From CBDDBX01 sp965225955 (GTDB lineage: Bacteria; Acidobacteriota; Aminicenantia; UBA2199): 38,440 nt of DNA. Where the stretch lies: NCBI GenBank assembly GCA_965225955.1, contig CBDDBX010000028.1:1-38440 (forward strand), in the 5' to 3' direction. The notes below the pieces were generated by a model. That model ran no database searches. It had not been told where the DNA came from and saw nothing but the letters and a program-made list of their open reading frames with translations. This document shows, piece after piece, positions 8,485 through 16,007 of the stretch. The first letter of the stretch is position 1, and each line of letters opens with the position of its first letter. The position numbers were made by a program, and so were the translations under genes.

Positions 8485-8740
8485 TTCAGGCCAGAGACCA
8501 CATGGTAAAAAGAACTACTTTGTAAGAAAGAAAAAGTTTTGTCTCTTCTGCAAAGACAGAGTACGTCTTGTAGATTACAAGAATGCAAAACTTCTTGAAA
8601 AGTTCGTTATGGAAACAGGTAAAATTCTTCCTGCAAGAGTAAGTGGTACATGCCCTTATCATCAGAAACAGCTTACTAAAGCTATCAAAAGAGCCAGACA
8701 TATGGCTATTCTGAAATTTGTTGAGCAGAAGAGAGGATAG
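8471..8740 (+). CDS. rpsR: 30S ribosomal protein S18
   Basis: An 89-residue S18, the partner of S6. The core LVDYKNAKLLEKFV and the basic segment KQLTKAIKRARHMAIL are diagnostic. It keeps cysteines in FCLFC and TCPYH that fit a zinc-binding form of S18. The start lies within rpsF, with GAGGAGG eight bases upstream, so translation of the two proteins is probably coupled. The stop is two bases before rplI. Confidence 0.96.
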   Translation: MQQNNSGQRPHGKKNYFVRKKKFCLFCKDRVRLVDYKNAKLLEKFVMETGKILPARVSGTCPYHQKQLTKAIKRARHMAILKFVEQKRG

Positions 8741-8742
8741 AG

Positions 8743-9267
8743 ATGAAAGTAATACTTAATCAGGACGTAGACAATCTTGGATATGTTGGCGAAATCGTTG
8801 AGGTTAAACCTGGTTATGCCAGAAACTATCTTCTTCCAAGAAAAATAGCTGTTGTAGTTAACAAGCATAATCTTGAAGTAATGCAGAACAGAATGAAGAA
8901 GCTCGAAAAAGAAATTGAGCAGACTCGTATCTCTTCAGAAGAGCTTAAAGCTAAAATCGAAGAAATGGTACTGCGTTTCGAAAGAAAAGTTGGTGAAAAT
9001 GACGTTCTATTCGGTTCAGTAACTGTTGCTGATATCGAAGCTGAACTTAATGCAGCGGGGATCGAATTTGATCGTAAAAAGTTTACTCTCCCTGAAGCAA
9101 TCAAAACAACAGGTGTGCATATTTGCAAACTGAGACTGTTCAGAGACATTTCTGCTGAAGTTAAAGTAGAAGTTGTTCCTGAAGGTGTTGAAGAAACTGC
9201 TGAAGAAGTTGCTGAAGTTCAGGAAGCTACTGAAGAAGTTATCTCAGAGGAAACTACAGAAGAATAG
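8743..9267 (+). CDS. rplI: 50S ribosomal protein L9
   Basis: L9 binds 23S rRNA near the L1 stalk. The N-terminal domain has MKVILNQDVDNLGYVGEIVE and VKPGYARNYLLPRKIA, followed by the long connecting helix (about residues 45-80) and the C-terminal domain ending near residue 150. About 25 extra residues form an acidic tail rich in Glu, Val and Ala. The length of 174 exceeds the usual 150 because of this tail. Acidic tails on L25, S6 and L9 recur in this operon. Confidence 0.96.
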   Translation: MKVILNQDVDNLGYVGEIVEVKPGYARNYLLPRKIAVVVNKHNLEVMQNRMKKLEKEIEQTRISSEELKAKIEEMVLRFERKVGENDVLFGSVTVADIEAELNAAGIEFDRKKFTLPEAIKTTGVHICKLRLFRDISAEVKVEVVPEGVEETAEEVAEVQEATEEVISEETTEE

Positions 9268-9269
9268 AA

Positions 9270-10652
9270 GTGTCACCTGCTTCTGAAATAAAAAAGGCAT
9301 TGCCCAGTGATGAGTTCGCTGAAAGAGCGATTCTGGGGGCAATGCTCATCAATAATAAGTATGCGAATGAAGTCTTCTCTGAGATACACTCAGAGGACTT
9401 CTATCGCAACTCCCACCAGAAAATAGCTGCAGCCATAGATTTCCTTATCAATAAAGGAGAAGCTGCGGATATAGTTACAATTGCCGGCTACCTTGATAAA
9501 AAAGGTGAACTCAAATACGCCGGAGGTTTTGAGTATATCAACTCTCTCATTGATGGAATCCCTGAAAGTCTGAATATAGCTGAATATGTAAAATCAGTAA
9601 AAGACCGTTCAGTTCTCAGGCAGATTGTTAAAACCTCAATGGGAATTGCAAAAAAAGGGGTTGAGGAAGCTGTAGATTCTGAATCAATTCTTGAAGAGCT
9701 GCAGGGTGATATTCTTAAAATTTCGGGTAATAGTACTAAAGGTGGCTTTCATCCGGCAACTGAAGTTGTACCGGATACAATGGCCCGTATTGAGAGCATC
9801 CAGAAAGAGGGAGATGGTGGAGGTATTCCAACAGGATTCTATGAGCTGGATGATATGACCGCAGGTTTTCATTCAGGAGAACTTATTGTTCTTGCTGCGA
9901 GACCTTCAATGGGTAAAACAGCCATGGGGTTGAATATAGCTTCCAATATGGCAGTTAAATCCAAAGTTTCAGTAGGTTTCTTCTCTATTGAAATGACACG
10001 GGCACAGATTATGATGAGACTTCTGGCTCTCAGAGCTGAAGTTAATATGAAATCCCTTATGACGGGTAAACCCCGTTTTAATCAGCAGGAGTGGCGACAG
10101 CTGGAACTTGCTGCAGGGGAGTTTGAAAAATCGAAGATATATATAGATGATTCTCCGACTCTCTCAGTTGTAGAGATGAAAACAAGAGCAAGACGATTAA
10201 AGAACGAAAAGGGACTGGATATAATATTTGTTGATTATCTTCAGCTTATGAAAGTAACTGGTGATTCCGGTCGTAAAGTTGACTCCAGATCACAGGAAGT
10301 TGCTATTATTTCTTCTTCACTTAAAGAACTTGCAAAGGAACTGGAAATTCCTGTTGTGGCATTAGCCCAGCTTAACCGTTCACCTGAACAGAGAGGCGGC
10401 GGAAAAGATGGAGGTGGCCCAAAGTATCAGCTCTCTGACCTTAAAGAAAGTGGAGCTATCGAACAGGATGCTGACCTTATTATGTTCCTTCACAGAGAGG
10501 AACAGGTTAATAAGGAAACCGAAAGACTTGGAGAAGCTGATCTTATTATTGCAAAACAGCGTAATGGCCCTACAGGTAAGATTCTTATGGCTTATCTGAG
10601 TAAGTATACAAAGTTTGCAAACCTCGACAGAGGTGATAAGGAATATCTGTAA
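9270..10652 (+). CDS. dnaB: Replicative DNA helicase
   Basis: The hexameric helicase of the replication fork, 460 residues. The N-terminal domain (about 1-110) contains SDEFAERAILGAMLIN. The RecA-like C-terminal domain has Walker A AARPSMGKTAMGLN near residue 212, VGFFSIEM, Walker B DIIFVDYLQLM near 320, ALAQLNRSPEQR near 370 and SDLKESGAIEQDADLIMFLHR. The start is a GTG at 9270, two bases after the rplI stop. The upstream site is weak, so expression may depend on coupling to rplI. The mlaE start codon overlaps its stop (TAATG). Confidence 0.97.
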   Translation: MSPASEIKKALPSDEFAERAILGAMLINNKYANEVFSEIHSEDFYRNSHQKIAAAIDFLINKGEAADIVTIAGYLDKKGELKYAGGFEYINSLIDGIPESLNIAEYVKSVKDRSVLRQIVKTSMGIAKKGVEEAVDSESILEELQGDILKISGNSTKGGFHPATEVVPDTMARIESIQKEGDGGGIPTGFYELDDMTAGFHSGELIVLAARPSMGKTAMGLNIASNMAVKSKVSVGFFSIEMTRAQIMMRLLALRAEVNMKSLMTGKPRFNQQEWRQLELAAGEFEKSKIYIDDSPTLSVVEMKTRARRLKNEKGLDIIFVDYLQLMKVTGDSGRKVDSRSQEVAIISSSLKELAKELEIPVVALAQLNRSPEQRGGGKDGGGPKYQLSDLKESGAIEQDADLIMFLHREEQVNKETERLGEADLIIAKQRNGPTGKILMAYLSKYTKFANLDRGDKEYL

Positions 10653-11422
10653 TGAGCAGAACCAGAAAAAAAGCAGAACAGTTTATTATAACAACCGGAG
10701 AGATCTGCACTCTATTTTATAAAGCAGTAATGTTTGTGTTCCAGAGACCTTTTAACTGGAAGCTGGTTATTAATCAGCTCTATAGCGATGGAGTTAAATC
10801 CCTTCCTGTAGTGCTCTTAACAGCAGTCTTTACCGGTGGTGTGCTGGCTCTTCAGAGCTACTATGGGCTTCTCAGATTCGGTGCAGAAGCTTTTGCAGGA
10901 ACCCTTGTGGGGGTTTCCCTTACAAAGGAGCTGATACCTGTATTAACCGGATTGATGATTGCCGGCAGAGTTGGTGCATCCTATAGTGCTGAAATAGGAA
11001 CAATGAAAGTTTCTGAACAGGTTGATGCACTGTTTACTTTTGGTATTAATCCGGTGAAGTATCTGGTTTCCCCCAGACTTGCTGCTCTTGCTATAATGGT
11101 GCCTATGCTGGCTCTTATTGGTGATTTCGTAGGAATAATCGGAGGCCGTATTGTTGCAGATGTAGTCTGTCGCCAGAATCCCAATCTTTTTGATCAGCAG
11201 TTACTTTCCAGCCTTGAGTTCTGGGATATCATTTCCGGTATGATCAAGGCACAGTTCTTCGGTATTGTAATAGCTGTTGTTGGAAGCTATTATGGCCTTA
11301 AAACAGAAGGCGGAGCTCAGGGTGTTGGCAGGTATACAACTACTGCAGTAGTAATATCCTGTATCGCAATACTTATATCAGACTTTATCTGGAGTAAGAT
11401 TCTCCCATTCTCACTAAGATGA
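10652..11422 (+). CDS. mlaE: MlaE-family ABC transporter permease
   Basis: Inner-membrane permease of an MCE-type system that moves phospholipids or other lipids between the two membranes. It has 256 residues. The family core lies at about residues 50-140, with FTGGVLALQSYYGL, TKELIPVLTGLMIAGRVGASYSAEIGTM split over two segments and VSEQVDALFTFGINPVKYLV. Five or so hydrophobic segments follow. It overlaps dnaB by one base and mlaF by 4 bp. The operon holds mlaE, mlaF and mlaD, without mlaC or mlaB in view. Confidence 0.93.
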   Translation: MSRTRKKAEQFIITTGEICTLFYKAVMFVFQRPFNWKLVINQLYSDGVKSLPVVLLTAVFTGGVLALQSYYGLLRFGAEAFAGTLVGVSLTKELIPVLTGLMIAGRVGASYSAEIGTMKVSEQVDALFTFGINPVKYLVSPRLAALAIMVPMLALIGDFVGIIGGRIVADVVCRQNPNLFDQQLLSSLEFWDIISGMIKAQFFGIVIAVVGSYYGLKTEGGAQGVGRYTTTAVVISCIAILISDFIWSKILPFSLR

Positions 11423-12162
11423 TTGAAATAAAAGATTTACACAAACGTTTTGCCGATAAACAGGTACTCAGAGGCGTTAACCTCAATGTCAGAACCGGTG
11501 AAACCCTTACTATAATAGGGGGAAGCGGTAGTGGTAAGAGTGTACTGTTTAAACATATAATAGGCCTCATGAAACCGGATTCCGGTTGTGTGATGGTTAA
11601 TGGAAAAGATACCAGTGTCATGAAAGAGAAAGAGCTTTTCAAAACTATCGAAGGTTTTGGGATGGTTTTTCAGGGAGGAGCACTCTTTGATTCTCTTACT
11701 GTTGGTGACAATGTACTTTTCGGAGTTAAAGATAAGGACAAACTGAGTCAGGAAGAGAAGGATCGTATTGTATCTGAAAGTCTTGAGATGGTTGGGATGC
11801 CCGGGATAGCACATCTGCTTCCGGCTGAGCTTAGTGGTGGTATGCAGAAGAGAGTGGCTATTGCAAGAGCTATTGCCAAGAAACCCTCTATTATTATGTA
11901 TGATGAACCTACAACGGGGCTGGATCCAATTATGGCAGATGTTATTAATGAACTTATTATAAGGGTTAACAGTTCGCCGGAAATCACCTCTATTGTAATT
12001 ACTCATGATATGGTGAGTGCATATAAGATTTCAGACAGACTGGCTATGCTCTACAAAGGAGAAATAATTGAAACCGGTACTCCTGAAGATATAAAGACAA
12101 CAACAAATCCCATAGTCAGGCAGTTTATCGAAGGTTCATCCGAAGGACCGATTCAGTTTTGA
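11419..12162 (+). CDS. mlaF: MlaF-family ABC transporter ATPase
   Basis: The ATPase that drives the MlaE permease from the cytoplasmic side, 247 residues. Walker A GGSGSGKSVLFKHI lies near residue 35, the Q-loop GMVFQGGALFDSLTV near 80, the signature LSGGMQKRVAIARA near 138 and Walker B IIMYDEPTTGLDP near 160, followed by the H-loop VITHDM. GGALFDS after the Q-loop is a mark of the Mla/Ttg2 group rather than of solute importers. It overlaps mlaE by 4 bp and ends seven bases before mlaD. Confidence 0.94.
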   Translation: MIEIKDLHKRFADKQVLRGVNLNVRTGETLTIIGGSGSGKSVLFKHIIGLMKPDSGCVMVNGKDTSVMKEKELFKTIEGFGMVFQGGALFDSLTVGDNVLFGVKDKDKLSQEEKDRIVSESLEMVGMPGIAHLLPAELSGGMQKRVAIARAIAKKPSIIMYDEPTTGLDPIMADVINELIIRVNSSPEITSIVITHDMVSAYKISDRLAMLYKGEIIETGTPEDIKTTTNPIVRQFIEGSSEGPIQF

Positions 12163-12169
12163 GGTAAGT

Positions 12170-13492
12170 ATGAAAAAAGAATTAAGAATAGGATTGTTTA
12201 TTATAAGTGCTTTTGCTGTGTTCCTGTATTTTGTAATGAAAACCAACTCTCTGGCAGGGATCATTGGTGATGGAGACAGTTATACTCTGAAGGGTAAGTT
12301 CACAACAGTTGCAGGGGTCTTTAATGGAACTCCTGTAAGGCTGGCTGGAATAAAGATCGGTGTTGTAACCGATGTAAGTCTTGAAAATAACCAGGCAGTT
12401 CTGACTTTCCAGATTAAGAATAAATACAAACTGAATACAAATGCCCGTGCAATGATATCTTCTCTTGGTATTGTTGGTGAGAAGTTCATTGAAATTGTAT
12501 ACAGGGAAGAGTTTAAAAGGAACAACCCGAAACCCATTCAGGAAGGGGGAGAACTCATAACAGTTCGTCCTTTTGACCTTGATGCGCTAAGTGATCAGCT
12601 TAATGGTCTTACAACAAAGGTGAATAGAGTTCTTGATTCAGCAACTGCAATTCTTGAAGACAGGCTGGCTCAGGATTCTGTACGTGAAACTCTTGTAAAT
12701 CTTAAAGAGATTACAGGTAATATAAATAAGATGCTTAAAGATAAAGGTGACATACAGGTAACTCTGCAGAATGTTAACAAACTTACTGCGAGAGTTGTAG
12801 ATGTTGCTGATAGCCTGAAAAGAGTTTCTGAAAAGATAGAACAGGCTATGAAGGATGGAAACAAAGGCATGTTTGCTGATCTGAAAGCTTCAGCAGCCAG
12901 TCTTAAGAATATTACTGATAATGTAAATAAACTGCTGGACGGAGTAAACAGAGGCGAAGGTACTGCAGGGAAAATACTAAAAGATGATGCGTTATACAAT
13001 AAGCTGGACAAATCTCTTGGTAAAGTTCAGAAACTTCTGGGTAAAATCGAAGAGGGCACAGAAAGTATTAAGAAATCAAAACTCAGCTACAGTGCAGGAG
13101 CTGATTATTATACAGACGAAGAGAAGGCAAGGCTCCGTTTTGGTATACACTACACCAGTGGTAAAGGCAATATTATTAATGCATCAGTAGAAGGGCAGCC
13201 TGACAGAAGCAAGCCTAAATACTCACTTGTTATGGGTAAACAATATGGAATTGTCGGAGTTGCAGGTGGTATTGTTAACTCTCATCTGGGGGCAGCACTC
13301 TATTTCAAAGCTCCCGGTACCAGACTTAACTTCAGTATTGAAGCATCCAGATTTTACAGAGCCGATAGTCCTTATATGAGAGCAATTGCAGCTTTCAGCC
13401 TTACGAAGAATCTCAGTATTAATGCTGGTTATGAAGATTTTCTTAAAGAAGAGAACAGAAAGTTTATGCTAGGCATAACTTTCAGTAATTGA
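12170..13492 (+). CDS. mlaD: MlaD-family MCE protein with coiled-coil and a barrel-like C-terminal domain
   Basis: The MCE component anchored in the inner membrane that forms a lipid-binding ring. It has 440 residues: an N-terminal membrane anchor (about 7-25), an MCE domain (about 38-115, with VRLAGIKIGVVTDV and SSLGIVGEKFIEI), then a long helical and coiled-coil stretch (about 130-300). The last 130 residues alternate polar and hydrophobic residues in strands (YSAGADYYTDEE, RLRFGIHYTSGK, HLGAALYFKAP, FMLGITFSN) and resemble outer-membrane beta-barrel strands. Standard MlaD lacks such a domain. The layout could let one protein reach from inner to outer membrane, but that is inference. Confidence 0.9.
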   Translation: MKKELRIGLFIISAFAVFLYFVMKTNSLAGIIGDGDSYTLKGKFTTVAGVFNGTPVRLAGIKIGVVTDVSLENNQAVLTFQIKNKYKLNTNARAMISSLGIVGEKFIEIVYREEFKRNNPKPIQEGGELITVRPFDLDALSDQLNGLTTKVNRVLDSATAILEDRLAQDSVRETLVNLKEITGNINKMLKDKGDIQVTLQNVNKLTARVVDVADSLKRVSEKIEQAMKDGNKGMFADLKASAASLKNITDNVNKLLDGVNRGEGTAGKILKDDALYNKLDKSLGKVQKLLGKIEEGTESIKKSKLSYSAGADYYTDEEKARLRFGIHYTSGKGNIINASVEGQPDRSKPKYSLVMGKQYGIVGVAGGIVNSHLGAALYFKAPGTRLNFSIEASRFYRADSPYMRAIAAFSLTKNLSINAGYEDFLKEENRKFMLGITFSN

Positions 13493-13499
13493 GGTAATG

Positions 13500-13943
13500 A
13501 TGAAGAAATTACTGTTTTCGGGATTCCTTTTAATTCTGTTACTGGGATGTGCTGATGTTATAAAGTTCAGAGAAGATACCATTACAAAGCATGGTAATGG
13601 GAAGGCTAAACTTATTCACAGATTTAAGAAAGTAAATGGTGGAAAATATAAACTTATACAGAAGAAGCACTTTAATAGTGGTGGTTTTCTGACACGATTT
13701 GAAGATCTGGAGCATAATAGAGTTAAAATTGCCCTTATAGATTCAAAAGGGCACTGCAAGGCAAAGCAGGAGTATGTTAACGGACTGAAAAGCGGAATGT
13801 GGATAACCTGGAACTCAGGGGGATGGGTTGAAAGGAAAGCCATGTATAAGAAAGGCCGGTTACACGGTAAAGTCAGAGTATTTAATAAAAAAGGCGAACT
13901 TGTATCTTCTGCAGAGTATGAAAACGGCAGGAAGATAAAATAG
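13500..13943 (+). CDS. Lipoprotein with MORN-type repeats (YwqK-like)
   Basis: A 147-residue lipoprotein. I place the start at the second of two adjacent ATGs (13500), because GAGG at 13491-13494 is then five bases away. The signal MKKLLFSGFLLILLLGC predicts lipidation at Cys17. From about residue 90 there are MORN-like beta units: GLKSGMWITWNSGGW, MYKKGRLHGKVRVFNKKG and SSAEYENGRKIK. Similar repeats occur in YwqK-type proteins, whose role is mostly unknown. It follows mlaD by seven bases and is probably the last gene of the operon, so it may assist the lipid transporter. It faces the AmrS gene tail to tail, two bases apart. Confidence 0.8.
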   Translation: MKKLLFSGFLLILLLGCADVIKFREDTITKHGNGKAKLIHRFKKVNGGKYKLIQKKHFNSGGFLTRFEDLEHNRVKIALIDSKGHCKAKQEYVNGLKSGMWITWNSGGWVERKAMYKKGRLHGKVRVFNKKGELVSSAEYENGRKIK

Positions 13944-13945
13944 TA

Positions 13946-14947
13946 TCAGCTACTCCATACTCCCGGAACAGAACTCTGACATTCCGGGCACAAGCCTCCA
14001 GATATCTTTGTATTAACAGAGTAGTAGTGTCTTGATATAATCTCTTCACCGCATTCAGAGCAGAAGGTTGAGTTGTATCTGTTCTCACCTGTATTTCCGG
14101 CATAAATATATTTAAGACCTGCAGCGCGGGCCTGTTCAACTGCTCTGTATATTATTGAGTTTTGCCCTGCAGGTTTATCCTGCATCTTATGATTGGGAAA
14201 GAATCTGGATATGTGCCAGGGAATATTCTTATTAAGAGAGAGTATAAATTGAGTAATAGAGTCGATTTCCTCTTCAGACGAATTAAGATCCTCAATAAGC
14301 AGAGTGGTTATTTCCAGCCATATATCTGATGCAGCAATAATCTTCAGGGTTTCCAGTACAGGAGAGAGAGTTGCCTTACATCTGTTTCTGTAAAAATTTT
14401 CAGTAAAGGCTTTGAGATCAATATTTGCTGCATCCAGAAGAGGAAGAAGATTAATGAGTGGTTCACTGGCTATGTAGCCATTAGATACAAGAATAGTTTT
14501 CAGCCCTACCTGTTTTGCAATTGCAGCTATATCAAACATGAACTCATACCATACTGTTGGTTCAGAATAGGTAAAAGCAATAGAGGTACAGTTCTCTCTG
14601 AGAGCCAGATTAATGATTGCTTCAGGAGAGGTAATCCTGCCTGGGGGGTAATCGTAATCTTCTGCTACAGAAATTGAACAGTTCTGGCAGAAAGAGCACT
14701 GGAGATTACAGCCTGTTGCTGCCAGAGAGAGAGTCCGGGAACCGGGGAGAAAGTGGTAGAGAGGCTTCTTTTCAACAGGATCAGCATGGATTGCAACAAG
14801 TTTGGAGTAGTTAAGTGATATAAGGGAACCATTTGTATTTCCCCTGACTCCGCAGGTCCCCTTTTCTCCATCTGCTATTAAACAGTTGTGAGGACATAGA
14901 TTACATCTTACGAATCGGTTTTCCGGTTCAAAGTATCTGGCTTGCAT
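13946..14947 (-). CDS. amrS: AmmeMemoRadiSam-type radical SAM enzyme
   Basis: A 333-residue radical SAM protein of the AmrS (PflA-related) family; the exact reaction is not settled. The radical SAM cysteines are in TGCNLQCSFCQNC (CxxxCxxC, about residue 80). Extra cysteines lie at the N-terminus (RCNLCPHNC and KGTCGVRGN) and at the C-terminus (CSECGEEI and CPEC), as is normal for the family. FTYSEPTVWYEFM and DAANIDLKAF are also typical. The start is Met at 14947, with GAGG about eight bases upstream; the open frame continues upstream but without family similarity. The usual partners AmmeMemo/AMMECR1 are not in the window. Confidence 0.9.
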   Translation of the reverse strand: MQARYFEPENRFVRCNLCPHNCLIADGEKGTCGVRGNTNGSLISLNYSKLVAIHADPVEKKPLYHFLPGSRTLSLAATGCNLQCSFCQNCSISVAEDYDYPPGRITSPEAIINLALRENCTSIAFTYSEPTVWYEFMFDIAAIAKQVGLKTILVSNGYIASEPLINLLPLLDAANIDLKAFTENFYRNRCKATLSPVLETLKIIAASDIWLEITTLLIEDLNSSEEEIDSITQFILSLNKNIPWHISRFFPNHKMQDKPAGQNSIIYRAVEQARAAGLKYIYAGNTGENRYNSTFCSECGEEIISRHYYSVNTKISGGLCPECQSSVPGVWSS

Positions 14948-15112
14948 TTTTCTACCTCTTACGAATAAGTTTATCTGTAAGTATCTGAAAAAACAATAAA
15001 CCATTGAAATATGTGCAAAAAAAGAGTAAAAACAGATAAAGACTCCGTTACAGATATTTTTTTGCAAATATTTCAAATAAATTTGCGTCTACGGAATATC
15101 AAGGAATTTAAC

Positions 15113-15850
15113 ATGAGAATATTTTTTCTGATATTTCTGTCTGTTTCTGCAACAAGTCTCTACGGCCAGCTGAATACGATACTATCTTCAGAAGTTAAAA
15201 ATGATAGTATAAGAACCCTGCAGTGCTTCAGTCAGGAGACTTCAAAAGGGAATCTTGAAACAAGACTCTTTCTCTATAATGATAAACTCTATCTGAACTG
15301 GACACTGGATAAAGGTGGAATGCAGGCTGGGAACCTGTTGATTCAGTACAGAAATATTGTCGAAGTAAGGGGAGGTGTGAAGCTGGCATCCATAACTCTC
15401 GATTCAGACAGATTATGTATAAAGGAGTATCGGGGTAGATTTGGGTTTCTTGGGCCAATCGATACAGCTGTAAGAGAAGCGGTAATGAAAGAGAAAAAAG
15501 CTAATCATCTTCACAGAGTTGTAATTCTGACTTTTACATCAGATGTTGATGATAAGAGTGATTACACTGCTGAGTGCACCTGGGGAGCAACAGAAGGGAT
15601 TACCGGGCTTTACGGTATAAAATGTAGAAAGTACATTGATGAATGCGACAGAAGTTTCAGGTTTTTTGCTGAAAAGAGGTTTCAGGTCAGTTCAGCAATG
15701 CCGGACTGGGTAGAAAAACAGAGATGCCTCATGGAGTTAAGAAAGAGTGCTCTTGAGAACTACCTGGCAGGTTTGAGACAATATTACAAGTGCCGAAGTA
15801 ACTCCTCAAAATATGGAAAAATGTTTTTATGGAATTTAGGAAATAATTAG
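15113..15850 (+). CDS. Exported protein of unknown function
   Basis: A 245-residue protein whose start at 15113 is set by AAGGA seven bases upstream and by a signal peptide, MRIFFLIFLSVSATSLYG, with cleavage likely after YGQ or nearby. The mature protein has short beta-type segments (LETRLFLYNDKLYLNWTLD; VVILTFTSDVDDKSD) in its first two thirds and a helical C-terminal region with several charged residues. There are six mature cysteines. I do not recognise the family. The gene is divergent from amrS and stands alone; a sequence resembling TTGAAA-17 bases-TAAAAA at 15004-15032 could be its promoter. Confidence 0.6.
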   Translation: MRIFFLIFLSVSATSLYGQLNTILSSEVKNDSIRTLQCFSQETSKGNLETRLFLYNDKLYLNWTLDKGGMQAGNLLIQYRNIVEVRGGVKLASITLDSDRLCIKEYRGRFGFLGPIDTAVREAVMKEKKANHLHRVVILTFTSDVDDKSDYTAECTWGATEGITGLYGIKCRKYIDECDRSFRFFAEKRFQVSSAMPDWVEKQRCLMELRKSALENYLAGLRQYYKCRSNSSKYGKMFLWNLGNN

Positions 15851-16007
15851 GCTCTCTTTCCGTTTTCGTTTTAATTTAATTTTTTCAGGACACCTCTGTA
15901 AACTTTTTTCACTATATATCGGTCATATACTTATTAGTTACTATTTCGCAAATGAAAACCAGCGCTGGATTATGTGAATAAATGGCTTATTTTATTAATG
16001 GAGGCAG

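Noticed and set aside
11437..12006. A 189-codon open frame on the reverse strand
   Set aside because: It lies opposite the MlaF ATPase, whose motifs are complete.
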